Numbered from the stretch's first letter, positions 25,167 to 34,658 are shown. The stretch is 64,000 bases of DNA from an uncultured Bacteroidales bacterium (GCA_905236635.1 CAJOCJ010000001.1:62001-126000); one strand, 5' to 3'. The notes: generated from the letters alone by a model not told the origin. Numbers and translations are program-made.

Positions 25167-26930
25167 TTATCGATTATATTTCTTTTTTCTAATATATGCC
25201 AAAACTATTCCTAAAACTATCATGAGGGCGCTCGGTAGCACCACGTTGACGACCTGCCATGTTATCTGGCCACTGTTGACCTTGTTCATGTCGAGCAGAC
25301 GAAGTTTGAGTTCGCGTGAGCGGATGCCGATAAGTCCCTCACCTTCAAGGAGATATGACACCGCATTCTCGATAAACTGTTTGTTGCCGTAGGTGATGTT
25401 GGTGTATTGGTCGTAACCCAGCGGCAACGGTGAACCCACACGTTTGTTGTTTTTCTTCGCATAGTCGAGCTGTGCCAACTGGTTACGGATGATGTCGCCA
25501 TCGGCTATGACTATCATCGAGGTGTTGACGCTGCTTGCCTTGAATCCCATCTCTGCCGATTCGGTGATGGCTTCAGGCAGTCGGTATTCATATAGCGAGG
25601 TGAAGTTTCCGTTGAGGAGATAAGCTGTCGTCATGCTTTTTTGCGGGAACATATCGGCGCTCGGACGTTGGTTGAGTATGTCGAGCGAGATATACACCGG
25701 TGCACTAGAAACCCTTGTATAATCAGATGTCTTCAGCAATGGTATCTTCTGTATCTCCGGTGCTGACGTCGTAGGCTCCAGCGAACTCACGAAGTCGGCT
25801 TTCACCGCCTCGATGTTACGTACTATAGGGTGCTCTGAAGCCGCTGTTAGCAGCGGGAAGTAATACCATGGTAGCAGCACGCTCTGCAGGTTGTCGCCCT
25901 GTCCTGTGACGAGTCCGATTTGTGCGCAAGGATAGGCGAGGAGCAGGTTTTTGTTGATCTTCACGCCGTAGTTGAACAGCATGTCGTCGAGGTTGAGGTT
26001 AAGCATGAGTCCCATGGTTGACTCGGCGTTTTGAAGGCTGTCCATAGACGCGCTGACGGCGTCGACGAGCCACATCACCTTGCCGCCGTACATGATATAT
26101 TGGTCGATGATGAACTTGTCTTTTTCAGAAAATGGCTGGGTGGGTTTTGCCATGATGATGGCGTCGAAGGCAGGACGTATTACGATGTTGCTGTCGATGT
26201 CAAAGTCTCTCTTCATCAACGCGTTAAGCTGTCCGTTGAGCGTGGTGCGACGTATGTTGTATTTCTTCGAGAGGGAGTTTGCGATGTCGTACACCTCGAA
26301 GTCGCTGAGCTCGCCGTGGCCCTCGGTGAAGGCTATGCTTTTACGTGAGCTTGTTGATATGTCTTTTATCGCGTTAATGAGTTTATACTCAAGATCTTGT
26401 GCCGAGTTGTTGAGGACAGTCTCCTGACTCTGTCCCGACTCACCTGAGAGCAGGTCCACGGCGAGCTCATTCTCTCTGTAGCTGAGTATGATGCCAGGCC
26501 ATATCATGATCTGCTGCACTCCAGTGTTGGTCTGCACCGTCTCGGTATAGTAATTCAACCCGTTTTGCCAGAGGATCTTATATGTCTCCTGTCGCTCGTT
26601 GGGGTCGTTGCTTTCCGAAGGGTTGATAAATTCATAATCAACGAATTTGGAATAGGCACGGAACTCGTCGAGCATCTCTTTTGTCTCTTTGCGGAGCTTC
26701 TTGAAGCCGGCAGGGAACTCGCCCTCGAGATAGACGCGGAAATAGACGTAGTCGTCGAGGTTTTTCAGGATGTCTTTCGATGTCTCCGAGAGGGTGTATC
26801 TCTTTTCTGAAGTGAGGTCGAATCTGGTATATACGAAAGAGCCTATGATGTTTATTAACACGATGATTATCAATGTGATAATCAAAGATATTATCTCGTT
26901 ACGTTTGATGTTTTTTCTTTTGTTTTCCAT
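25167..26930 (-). CDS. gldG: GldG-like ABC transporter auxiliary protein
   Basis: Protein of 587 aa with an N-terminal helix (about 13-33), a large exterior domain of the ABC_transp_aux type, and a C-terminal membrane helix followed by the basic tail RKKKYNR. In Flavobacterium GldA, GldF and GldG form an ABC transporter needed for gliding or type IX functions. The ATG at 26930 is chosen over that at 26945 because it has AGGAGG four bases upstream, which is rare in this phylum. The ATPase gldA is not in the window. Confidence 0.88.
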   Translation of the reverse strand: MENKRKNIKRNEIISLIITLIIIVLINIIGSFVYTRFDLTSEKRYTLSETSKDILKNLDDYVYFRVYLEGEFPAGFKKLRKETKEMLDEFRAYSKFVDYEFINPSESNDPNERQETYKILWQNGLNYYTETVQTNTGVQQIMIWPGIILSYRENELAVDLLSGESGQSQETVLNNSAQDLEYKLINAIKDISTSSRKSIAFTEGHGELSDFEVYDIANSLSKKYNIRRTTLNGQLNALMKRDFDIDSNIVIRPAFDAIIMAKPTQPFSEKDKFIIDQYIMYGGKVMWLVDAVSASMDSLQNAESTMGLMLNLNLDDMLFNYGVKINKNLLLAYPCAQIGLVTGQGDNLQSVLLPWYYFPLLTAASEHPIVRNIEAVKADFVSSLEPTTSAPEIQKIPLLKTSDYTRVSSAPVYISLDILNQRPSADMFPQKSMTTAYLLNGNFTSLYEYRLPEAITESAEMGFKASSVNTSMIVIADGDIIRNQLAQLDYAKKNNKRVGSPLPLGYDQYTNITYGNKQFIENAVSYLLEGEGLIGIRSRELKLRLLDMNKVNSGQITWQVVNVVLPSALMIVLGIVLAYIRKKKYNR

Positions 26931-26938
26931 AGCGCCTC

Positions 26939-27670
26939 CTACCATTTCCTGCTTGACAGGGTTAATTTTGTCAAACTTAAAAACAAAGCGATAACGCTAA
27001 GAAAATATATCAAATCGCGGGTGTCGATGACGCCTCGGCTCATGGAGCTGTAGTGTGCCGCCATTCCCAGTTGTTGGATGAAGAGGTCTATTTTTCCGAA
27101 AAGAGAAAGGGAATAGATAAACTCAAATCCGATGTAGAGAAATCCGCAGAGGAACACTGAGAGGATAAACGCCAGGATCTGGTTGTTTGTCACGGAGCTG
27201 CAGAACACGCCTATGCTGACGAATGCCGCGCTGAGGAAGAACAGTCCGATGTAAGAGCCCCAGATGCCGCCGTGATCGACGTTGCCCACGGGCATGGCAA
27301 GGTGGGACACGGAGAGGTAATAGATGAGTGTAGGGATGAGGGCGAGGAGCACTAATGCCACGCCAGCGAGGTATTTCGCACCCACTATCTGCCAGTCGGA
27401 GAGCGGCTTGGTGAGCAGCATCTCTATGGTGCCGGTACGTTTTTCTTCGGCGAAGAAACGCATGGTGACAGCAGGCACGAGGAACAGAAACACCCACGGG
27501 GCTATGATGAAGAGGCTGTCGAGACTCGCATAGCCATACGACATGATGTTGAAGTCGCTCTTGAACACCCACAGAAACAGTCCGGTGATGAGCAGGAACA
27601 CCACCACCACCATGATGCCGATGAGGGAGCTGAGGAAGTTGTTTATCTCTTTCTTAAAAAGCGCGTACAT
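26939..27670 (-). CDS. gldF: GldF-like ABC transporter permease
   Basis: ABC-2-type permease of 243 aa with six hydrophobic helices. Start at the ATG 27670 (MYALFKKEINNFLSSLIG); a TTG six bases upstream is in frame but less likely. RFFAEEKRTGTIEMLLTKPLSDWQ is the conserved cytosolic loop of ABC-2 permeases related to GldF. Works with the GldG-like protein encoded next. Confidence 0.88.
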   Translation of the reverse strand: MYALFKKEINNFLSSLIGIMVVVVFLLITGLFLWVFKSDFNIMSYGYASLDSLFIIAPWVFLFLVPAVTMRFFAEEKRTGTIEMLLTKPLSDWQIVGAKYLAGVALVLLALIPTLIYYLSVSHLAMPVGNVDHGGIWGSYIGLFFLSAAFVSIGVFCSSVTNNQILAFILSVFLCGFLYIGFEFIYSLSLFGKIDLFIQQLGMAAHYSSMSRGVIDTRDLIYFLSVIALFLSLTKLTLSSRKW

Positions 27671-27685
27671 AGTCAAAAATGCTGT

Positions 27686-28210
27686 TTATTCACCTTCAAA
27701 AGTTACGGCGCTGTCGAGGCGGTAACCCTTGATTTTCGCGCGTCCGCCGAGTTCAGGGAGCTCGATGAGGACGCATACTCCTGCCACTATGCCGCCGAGT
27801 TTCTCCACGAGTTTTATCATAGCCTCGGTGGTGCCTCCAGTGGCGATGAGGTCGTCGACGATGAGGACCTTCGCGCCAGGCTTGAAGCTGTCGGTGTGCA
27901 TCTCTATCTCGGTGCTGCCATATTCGAGGTCATAGCTCTGCGAGACTGTCTTTCCTGGCAGCTTGCCTTTTTTACGAATCAAGACAAAAGGCTTGTGTTG
28001 GCGGTAGGCCATAGGGGCTCCGAAGATGAAGCCACGCGACTCGGCACCCGCAATCACATCGTAATCAAGGTCTTGCACCATGTCGCACATCGTGTCGATA
28101 GCCAGACGGAATCCGTCGCCGTCGTTGATGATAGTGGTGATGTCGCGAAACATTATCCCTTTTTTAGGAAAATCGGGGATGGTGCGGATATAATCTTTGA
28201 TACTTTTCAT
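27686..28210 (-). CDS. apt: adenine phosphoribosyltransferase
   Basis: Purine-salvage enzyme that converts adenine and PRPP to AMP. The 174-aa protein starts MKSIKDYIRTIPDFPKKGIM and carries the PRPP-binding loop VLIVDDLIATGGT, plus ESRGFIFG and VLIRKKGKLPG. The ORF could be extended 25 codons upstream, but the added sequence covers the promoter, so ATG 28210 is the start. It heads the gldF-gldG-DUF4340 unit, 15 bases upstream of gldF. Confidence 0.95.
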   Translation of the reverse strand: MKSIKDYIRTIPDFPKKGIMFRDITTIINDGDGFRLAIDTMCDMVQDLDYDVIAGAESRGFIFGAPMAYRQHKPFVLIRKKGKLPGKTVSQSYDLEYGSTEIEMHTDSFKPGAKVLIVDDLIATGGTTEAMIKLVEKLGGIVAGVCVLIELPELGGRAKIKGYRLDSAVTFEGE

Positions 28211-28229
28211 GCCTTTTTCAAATTTTATG

Positions 28230-28282
28230 CAAAAATAATAATAAAATCGATGTGAGATAAGAATATTTTTTTTATAAATTTG
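28230..28282. promoter_or_regulatory. divergent promoters apt / barrel protein
   Basis: Minus strand: TATTTTTG (complement of 28230-28237) for apt. Plus strand: TAAATTTG (28275-28282) for the gene at 28309. Both are followed by C and lie 20-30 bases from their start codons. Confidence 0.55.
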
Positions 28283-28308
28283 CAATGATAATAATTTGTA
28301 GGTGAAAA

Positions 28309-29031
28309 ATGGTTAAACAACGACTTGTTTTTCTGCTGTTCGGCCTGTTTTCGCTGACGATTCTGAATGCTCAGGATGTCAAGAAACACACGCTTTCCGC
28401 CGATGTGGCGGCACAAGGGCTTTTGGGCTACAGCAACACCTACAAATGGTACGGCGGCACCGACCTTAAAGGTGTCCTGCGTTACGACAACACCGACGTC
28501 TATGTTAATTTCGAGGCACTTACGAAAAATGTGTATTCGTTGGGTTTGACGGTGAGTCCAGCCTTCGAGGTATGCAAAAACGGCTATGTCTTCGCCGACG
28601 GTACGCTGCATACCAGGCTTTTTGGAAAATATAAGATTTTCGAGCTTATCTATGCGGGCAGCGTGGGTTTCAGGATGGACTTTTTCTCAGTACAGGTGGG
28701 TATCTTCTCAAGGACGATGGACAATATCGACAGGGACTGGCATTCGCTGGAAAACCACGTTACTGAGCCGTTCAACCTGTTGTATAAGGTCAGATTCAAC
28801 ATCATGGGGGCAAAACATCCATGGGACATATATCTGATAGGTTCCAACTACACCGATTTTGAATATGAGAGGATATGGGAACCGCTGTTTACCATGGGAT
28901 GGAGACGGGACTTCAAAGACAGATGGAAAGCGGTGGCGGAAGGCACGCTGAAAGCCGCTGGAATGTTTCACGGAACTGCCAAGTTTTACGGGGCGATGCT
29001 GAGATTTGGCGTTGTTTATAAATTGAAATGA
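28309..29031 (+). CDS. predicted outer-membrane beta-barrel protein, unknown function
   Basis: Protein of 240 aa with a signal peptide (cleavage near TILNAQ) and regularly spaced amphipathic strands, ending in FYGAMLRFGVVYKLK as barrel proteins do. No family recognised. Its stop overlaps the start of the metallophosphoesterase gene (ATGA), so the two are probably translated together. Confidence 0.7.
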   Translation: MVKQRLVFLLFGLFSLTILNAQDVKKHTLSADVAAQGLLGYSNTYKWYGGTDLKGVLRYDNTDVYVNFEALTKNVYSLGLTVSPAFEVCKNGYVFADGTLHTRLFGKYKIFELIYAGSVGFRMDFFSVQVGIFSRTMDNIDRDWHSLENHVTEPFNLLYKVRFNIMGAKHPWDIYLIGSNYTDFEYERIWEPLFTMGWRRDFKDRWKAVAEGTLKAAGMFHGTAKFYGAMLRFGVVYKLK

Positions 29032-29906
29032 GAAAGGTAATTGACATATTAGCGGCAGTTGCCATTTCGATGGTGTTTTTTGCATCATGTAATAAAAACA
29101 TCGACTATCCCGGCTTGTTTTTCACTATAAACGAGTCACCAAACCAGCGTTTTGCGCAGTCGATGGAATACAACCGCCAGCATGGATACGACAAGATCAC
29201 TGGCGTGCCCGATGATTATTTGGTGTATGTGATGAGCGACATCCATGTCGATAACACTGCGACCAACCTCGACCGTTTTGTGCATGATTTCCTTGTAGAT
29301 TCGATGGCGGCGCCGTTTGCCTTATGCCTCGGAGACCTTGTCAATGCGACAGGTCATTACAATTTTTTTGAGGAACATGTCAAACCTATTGACGACGAGG
29401 GACTGAAAGTCTATTACACAGTGGGCAACCATGACGTTTATTTCGACCAATGGCCTGAGTTCAGGTCAAGATTCCATACATCGACGTATTGGTTTGAGGT
29501 TCAGACAGTTAGCGGTAAAAAAGATTTGTATATCTCCATTGATTCGGCTAACGGCACATTGGGTACCGACCAGAGAAAATGGTTGGAAGATATCTTGAAA
29601 GACGCAGAAAACAAAGGATATAGGCATATCATCGTCTTTACCCATACCCATCTTTTCAAAAAAGACGCATCACAGGGTCATACCAGCAATTTCAATATGG
29701 AGGAGACCTACGATTTGCTTGATCTATTTGACAGATATGACGTTTCGATGGTGTTGCAAGGCCATTCGCATCATCGTGACCTGACGATTTTCAAAGACGT
29801 GGTGTATCTTCGCGTTGATGCGCTTGAAGACCATTATCCGAATGCGTTTTATACTATTTTGACAGTAGGCAATTGTATAAATTATGAATTTATAAAAGTT
29901 AATTAA
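29028..29906 (+). CDS. calcineurin-like metallophosphoesterase lipoprotein
   Basis: Lipoprotein of 292 aa (lipobox MVFFASC, Cys at about 21). The dimetal site is spelled out by MSDIHVD (DxH), LCLGDLVN (GD), VGNHDVYF (GNHD), FTHTHLF and QGHSHHRD (GHxH). It acts on phosphoesters on the periplasmic or outer face. The substrate is unknown. The EF-hand protein gene begins 2 bases after its stop. Confidence 0.88.
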   Translation: MRKVIDILAAVAISMVFFASCNKNIDYPGLFFTINESPNQRFAQSMEYNRQHGYDKITGVPDDYLVYVMSDIHVDNTATNLDRFVHDFLVDSMAAPFALCLGDLVNATGHYNFFEEHVKPIDDEGLKVYYTVGNHDVYFDQWPEFRSRFHTSTYWFEVQTVSGKKDLYISIDSANGTLGTDQRKWLEDILKDAENKGYRHIIVFTHTHLFKKDASQGHTSNFNMEETYDLLDLFDRYDVSMVLQGHSHHRDLTIFKDVVYLRVDALEDHYPNAFYTILTVGNCINYEFIKVN

Positions 29907-29908
29907 TT

Positions 29909-32113
29909 ATGAAATCAAACGGCAATTACGACTGGAAAATCTCGACAGTTGGCGGTGTCACAAGAGTGAACATCGAGTCGGGACAAGACATCCTGCATTT
30001 GGATGAGCTTGACAGAAAACTCTGGACGGCTTTGAGCTGCCCTCTGAAAGACCTTGAAATTGACGAAAAGACCATGACAATGCTCGACACCAATGGTGAC
30101 GGCAAGATTCACATTGAAGAAGTCGTGGCAGCGTCAAAATGGCTCACATCGGTCATCAACGACCCTGAATTATTGTTGAAACGCTCGAGTGTCCTGCCAT
30201 TTACGGCATTCAACACCAGCAATGAAGAAGGTCTGCATCTGCTTGAGACATCGAAGCAAATCCTTGAAAACCTTGGACTTGAGAAAAACGAGATCTCGGT
30301 GGCAGACGTCTCCGACAGTCTTGCTATCTTTGCCAAGACACGTTTCAACGGCGACGGCATCATCACTGAGCAGTCATCAGACGACGAGGACATCAAGGCT
30401 CTTATCAAGAGCATCATCGACTGCATGGGCGGCGTCACCGACCGTAGTGGCGACCCTGGCATTGACACCGACAAGATAGAGGCGTTCTACACCGCTTTGG
30501 CCGACTTCAAGGCATGGAAAGAGGCCGGTGACGCCGACAAAGCCAACGTGTTCCCATATGGTGACGACACAGCAGCGGCATTGGCAGCATGCATGGCAGT
30601 GAAAGACAAAGTCGAAGACTTCTTCATGCGTTGCAAACTCGCTTCGTTCAACGCTGACAGCGCAGCAGTGTTGGATGTCTCATCAGCAAAGATTGGCGAA
30701 ATCAGCAACAACAACCTCGCAGCAAGCACCGACGAGATAGCTACATATCCGTTAGCGGGCGTCAACGCAGAACATCGTCTGCCATTGGGCAACGAGGTCA
30801 ACCCGGCATGGGCTGGCGCCATGGCAGCTTTGAAAGCTCTCGTCATAGATAAAGAATATCCGAAAGCTGAGTATATCACTGAAGAACAATGGGTTAGCAT
30901 GCTAGCGAAATTCGACGCCTACAACGCTTGGATGGGCACCAAGGCAGGTGCTGTCGTCGAAGGTTTAGGCTACGACGCAGTGGTGAAGACCCTCGAGGAG
31001 AACAAGAAAGAAGCATTGCTCGACCTCGTGGCACAAGACAAGGCTCTCGAGTCGAAGTCGAACGCCATCGACCAAGTTGACAAGCTTCTGCATTACTTCA
31101 GAGACTTCTACACCTTGCTCACCAACTTCGTGACATTCAGCGACTTCTACTCACCTGAGAGAAAGGCTATCTTCCAGGCCGGTACGTTGTATATCGACGA
31201 GCGCGCATGCGACCTCTGTGTCAAGGTCAACGACATGGGAGCACAAGGCGCGATGGCACCGTTGAGCAACATGTATATCCTCTATTGCGACTGCACCTGC
31301 AAGAGCAAACCTGGCACCATGACTATAGCTGCTGTCGTCACTGACGGTGACGTCGGCGCCATCATGGTTGGAAAACACGCCGTGTTCTACGACAGAGACG
31401 GTCTGGGTTGGAACGCCACGGTGACTAAGATTGTCGAGAATCCTATCAGCATCCGTCAGGCCTTCTGGTCGCCTTACCGCAAGATGGCAAAGGCAGTGGA
31501 AGACATGATCAACAAACGTGCTGCCGAGAAAGACGCCAAGGTGATGGCAGATGCCAACTCGAAGATAGAGAGCGCCAACGTGCCGACAGAAAAACCGGCA
31601 GAAGCACCGAAGCCGCCGTTCGACATCGCCAAGTTCGCAGGAATCTTCGCTGCCATAGGCTTGGCCATAGGCTTGGTGGCATCAGCACTCGGAGGCTTGT
31701 TCTCATGGCTTGGACTCCACTGGTACAATGTGGTGATATTCTTCTTGATAATCATCCTCATAATCTCTGGACCTTCGATGATTATGGCATGGCTGAAGCT
31801 GCGTAAACGTAACCTCACGCCGATACTCAACGCCAACGGCTGGGCTTTGAACCAGAGACTCCTTGTCAACACCAAGTTCGGCGCCACTTTGACAGGCATC
31901 GCGAAATATCCTGTGGTGAAGACAAAAGACCCGTTCACGATGAAGACTCCATGGTACAAGAAGCTCTTGAGATGGTTCATATTCTTAGTACTTCTCGCTG
32001 TGGCAGTGTATTTCATCTTGCCGAAGGACATGAGGCCATGGTGGCCTAAAGAAGAGCCTGTAGCAGAACAAGTGGAACAGGTTGAGGCTCCTGCAGAAGC
32101 ACCAGCAGAATAA
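29909..32113 (+). CDS. EF-hand membrane protein of a Bacteroidota-specific family
   Basis: Protein of 734 aa without a signal peptide. A canonical EF-hand loop DTNGDGKIHIEE occurs at about residues 61-72. The middle (about 150-560) is helical and soluble. Three hydrophobic segments occur near 575-598, 602-628 and 688-706, and the tail is rich in E, A and P. The only function that can be read is calcium binding coupled to a membrane. A similar arrangement occurs widely in Bacteroidales but I know of no assigned role. It sits between a metallophosphoesterase and a secreted LRR protein. Confidence 0.75.
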   Translation: MKSNGNYDWKISTVGGVTRVNIESGQDILHLDELDRKLWTALSCPLKDLEIDEKTMTMLDTNGDGKIHIEEVVAASKWLTSVINDPELLLKRSSVLPFTAFNTSNEEGLHLLETSKQILENLGLEKNEISVADVSDSLAIFAKTRFNGDGIITEQSSDDEDIKALIKSIIDCMGGVTDRSGDPGIDTDKIEAFYTALADFKAWKEAGDADKANVFPYGDDTAAALAACMAVKDKVEDFFMRCKLASFNADSAAVLDVSSAKIGEISNNNLAASTDEIATYPLAGVNAEHRLPLGNEVNPAWAGAMAALKALVIDKEYPKAEYITEEQWVSMLAKFDAYNAWMGTKAGAVVEGLGYDAVVKTLEENKKEALLDLVAQDKALESKSNAIDQVDKLLHYFRDFYTLLTNFVTFSDFYSPERKAIFQAGTLYIDERACDLCVKVNDMGAQGAMAPLSNMYILYCDCTCKSKPGTMTIAAVVTDGDVGAIMVGKHAVFYDRDGLGWNATVTKIVENPISIRQAFWSPYRKMAKAVEDMINKRAAEKDAKVMADANSKIESANVPTEKPAEAPKPPFDIAKFAGIFAAIGLAIGLVASALGGLFSWLGLHWYNVVIFFLIIILIISGPSMIMAWLKLRKRNLTPILNANGWALNQRLLVNTKFGATLTGIAKYPVVKTKDPFTMKTPWYKKLLRWFIFLVLLAVAVYFILPKDMRPWWPKEEPVAEQVEQVEAPAEAPAE

Positions 32114-32131
32114 TGTTTAATTGTTCGAATA

Positions 32132-33352
32132 ATGAAGACAGTTAAAAAATGTGTGTTTGTTGTCGCCACGATTCTTGGAATCGTGGCGACAACCGCTTTG
32201 AAAGCGCAGACAACGTTCTCGGAAGGCGTTTTCAACTATGAAGTCAATCCCGACGGCACAACAGTGACAATCACAGGCTATGACGGCTCGGAAATTGAAG
32301 ACCTTGTGATTCCAACAGCTGTGACACACGAAGGCACTGATTATAATGTAACAGCCATAGGAGATTATTCTTTCTTCATGAAGACCAATCTTACAGGCTC
32401 CTTGACGATTCCTGACGGCATCATCACCATTGGTGAGGCGGCATTTTACAAATGTACGGGTATTACCGGCACGTTAACCATTGGAAGTACAGTAACGGAA
32501 ATTGCTCCAATGGCTTTCGACAGCAGCGGTATATCTGGTGATTTGGTTATTCCAAACTCTGTGACAGAGGTTGGACATAGGGCTTTTTGTCTTTGTGGCA
32601 ATCTGACAGGCTCGTTGACGCTACCTAACACCATGACATTGATTGACGATTATGCATTTTGCTCGCCATTTACAGGCGAATTAGTCATCCCGAACACTGT
32701 CACCGAGATTTACAGCTATGCTTTCTCGGGCAGTCAGTTCAGCACGATTACAATCGGTGAAAACGTCACTAAAATATGGCAGAATGCCTTTGAGGACAAC
32801 GATGTCATTGAAAAGGTGGTCATCCCTAATTCAGTTGTTGAGATGGAAAGATGGATTTTCAGGAACTGCACTGCATTGGACACTCTGGTTATTGGCAGCG
32901 GGATGGTGAACATGAACGACAGATGCCTGCACGACACACAGTTAAGCAACGTCACCATTTTGGCTGAGGATCCGCCGTATACAGAGAATTTGGTTGCAGA
33001 CTACACCATCAATTCATTGATTGTCCCGTGTGAAAGTCTTAGTGTTTATCATAACTCCGAATGGGCTCAGTATTTCTCTGAGATTATTGAAGACTGCGGT
33101 CATGAGGCTGTTTCGGAGTTGGATGAAGACCTGGTGAGAGTTTTCCCGAATCCGACGAGTGGCGTGGTAAAGATTGTGGCTGAAGGCATTGAAAATGTCA
33201 GTATCTACAATATATTAGGCCAAAAAATCTTTACTTCTGAAGTGGCAGAAGATTCATTGGAATATGATTTTGACGGAAGTGAGGCAGGGGTGTATCTGAT
33301 AAAGGTGGAGACAAGAGATGGGGTGGCGACGAAAAAGGTGAGAGTGGAGTAA
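32132..33352 (+). CDS. secreted BspA-type leucine-rich-repeat protein with T9SS sorting domain
   Basis: Surface protein of 406 aa: signal peptide (ending near TALKAQ), then LRR_5/BspA-like repeats with the theme L-IP-V-IG--AF, for example LTIPDGIITIGEAAFYKC and VVIPNSVVEMERWIF, to about residue 310. A type A sorting domain closes it (VFPNPTSGVVKIV onward). BspA-like repeats mediate adhesion. The signal-peptide codons contain a perfect 16-bp hairpin (32159-32193). Confidence 0.9.
   Translation: MKTVKKCVFVVATILGIVATTALKAQTTFSEGVFNYEVNPDGTTVTITGYDGSEIEDLVIPTAVTHEGTDYNVTAIGDYSFFMKTNLTGSLTIPDGIITIGEAAFYKCTGITGTLTIGSTVTEIAPMAFDSSGISGDLVIPNSVTEVGHRAFCLCGNLTGSLTLPNTMTLIDDYAFCSPFTGELVIPNTVTEIYSYAFSGSQFSTITIGENVTKIWQNAFEDNDVIEKVVIPNSVVEMERWIFRNCTALDTLVIGSGMVNMNDRCLHDTQLSNVTILAEDPPYTENLVADYTINSLIVPCESLSVYHNSEWAQYFSEIIEDCGHEAVSELDEDLVRVFPNPTSGVVKIVAEGIENVSIYNILGQKIFTSEVAEDSLEYDFDGSEAGVYLIKVETRDGVATKKVRVE
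32159..32193 (+). other. 16-bp perfect hairpin within the signal-peptide codons
   Basis: Arms 32159-32174 (GTTGTCGCCACGATTC) and 32178-32193 (exact reverse complement) around the loop TTG. It begins 27 bases after the ATG and encodes VVATILGIVATT. No T tract follows, so it is not a normal terminator. Confidence 0.85.
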
Positions 33353-33370
33353 AAGGAAATTAGTTTGTAT

Positions 33371-33406
33371 AAAAAAGAGCTGCAAAAACCATTACAGCTC
33401 TTTTTT
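33371..33406. terminator. bidirectional intrinsic terminator
   Basis: AAAAAAGAGCTG (33371-33382) and CAGCTCTTTTTT (33395-33406) form a 12-bp stem with A and T runs at the base, so it can stop transcription from the LRR gene on the plus strand and from the broken gene on the minus strand. Confidence 0.85.
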
Positions 33407-33415
33407 ATATTGCTA

Positions 33416-33679
33416 TTATTTATCAGCATAAACTATTTCTTTTCTTGTTTTTGTTTTTTTTAGTTTATATTGTGGAGGTATTATATCTTGATTAACTACA
33501 ATTGACGGACTAAAAAATATGAGTTCCTTCCCTTTTTTTGAAGATGAGGCTGTGTGATTAATATAATATTCAATTTTGGTGTTGTCTGAATACAACAGTT
33601 TTATTTTATTAGCGTCATCATATTTAGGACAGTCACTTATTAGACTGCAAAAATATTAATTTAGTTTTTTAAAAGTCAT
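33416..33679 (-). pseudogene. small gene interrupted by an early stop codon
   Basis: An 88-codon frame from ATG 33679 to TAA 33416 is interrupted by a TAA at codon 8 (MTFKKLN, stop, then YFCSLISDCPKYDDANK and on to the final RKEIVYADK). After the stop the frame stays open for about 79 codons with protein-like composition. A consensus promoter lies just upstream (33714-33743) and a terminator just downstream, as expected of a real gene. I do not recognise the family. It could be a decayed gene, or one that starts at a later non-ATG codon. The rest of the gap (33680-33782) holds only the promoter. Confidence 0.5.
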
Positions 33680-33713
33680 TCAATATAATTTTTCGATGTT
33701 TACTCCTTTGTTG

Positions 33714-33743
33714 CAAAATTAAACAGTTTTGTCTAATTTACAA
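33714..33743 (-). promoter_or_regulatory. perfect-spacing consensus promoter reading leftward
   Basis: On the minus strand TTG (complement of 33741-33743), a 19-base spacer and TAATTTTG (complement of 33714-33721). It points at the broken gene, 35 bases away, and not at the RES gene, which ends at 33783. Confidence 0.7.
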
Positions 33744-33782
33744 CTGTCCGATTTTTGGGGAAGGGGACTTTTTGAGGGAAGG

Positions 33783-34634
33783 CTACAAATATTTTGGCTC
33801 ATTATCAACAATATAATGCAAATCGCCTTCATAAGAAGCGCTTGATATTTTAGCACGGGCCGTTATTTTATAATCTTCTATTCTAAATTCTTGGGATGCT
33901 ATTGCTTCGCATTTTTCATAAGCAAATATTGTATAGTTTACTCCTTTTCGATACAACGAACTATTGTACCGAACGCCATCGTAACCCAAACTCTTTACAT
34001 ATTCCGCGATAATCTGTGTGGGCAGATAATCCTCAACATTATTTGTTGGTTTTGAAAATGCGCCTTGGATATAACCCATTACTAGCATTTCCTTTGTTTT
34101 CTCCTTTTGTGACGAATCATTGATATCGACTGAGATATTTGCAACCTTTAGTTCCGAATTCACAACAATTTGAGCCAAATTGACTGAATCAAACAACAAC
34201 GGTCTAACTTCAAATAACGCGGTTGTTGGCTCTTCCGACATATATAAGTATTTTATGTGCTTGGGGTTTGACCTTCCCTCTCCAACTGGGACACCCTCTG
34301 GCGGCACAAAAGAACCTGTTTTTGTCAATCCTCTATATCTATTATTCTTACTGAGATATTTCTCAAATGGTTTTTCTTTCTTTAAAGCATCATAGCATTT
34401 GAGCATCATGTGGTCTTTCAGGGCTTTATCATCAATAATCCTTGCCCTATAAAAAACGCTCCCCACTGGTATTGTCTTCACATTATCCTTTAAATACACG
34501 GCCAACAATTCCAGCAAAGGATGTTTGACAAAAAACCGATTACTATACAATATTGATTCACGAAAAGACTCCCATAATTGCCGAGCAGCATAGTCTTCTT
34601 CGCTTTCGTCCCATCTTTTTTCAGTTGTACTCAT
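33783..34634 (-). CDS. RES-domain protein (NAD+-consuming toxin family)
   Basis: Protein of 283 aa. The RES fold is visible from about residue 55: VFYRARI with Arg63, GEGRSNPKHIKYLYMSEEP with Arg121 and Tyr at 129/131, and TTALFEVRP with Glu142. These are the Arg/Tyr/Glu positions of RES toxins, which cleave NAD+. The end of the domain shows YLPTQIIAEYVKSLGYDGVR. Most RES toxins pair with a Xre-type antitoxin; none is present. Here the protein has an extra N-terminal 55 residues and is the last gene of the accessory unit, 24 bases after the coiled-coil gene, so it may be an abortive effector. Confidence 0.78.
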   Translation of the reverse strand: MSTTEKRWDESEEDYAARQLWESFRESILYSNRFFVKHPLLELLAVYLKDNVKTIPVGSVFYRARIIDDKALKDHMMLKCYDALKKEKPFEKYLSKNNRYRGLTKTGSFVPPEGVPVGEGRSNPKHIKYLYMSEEPTTALFEVRPLLFDSVNLAQIVVNSELKVANISVDINDSSQKEKTKEMLVMGYIQGAFSKPTNNVEDYLPTQIIAEYVKSLGYDGVRYNSSLYRKGVNYTIFAYEKCEAIASQEFRIEDYKITARAKISSASYEGDLHYIVDNEPKYL

Positions 34635-34658
34635 AATCTTGACTTAAAGTCTACCTTC

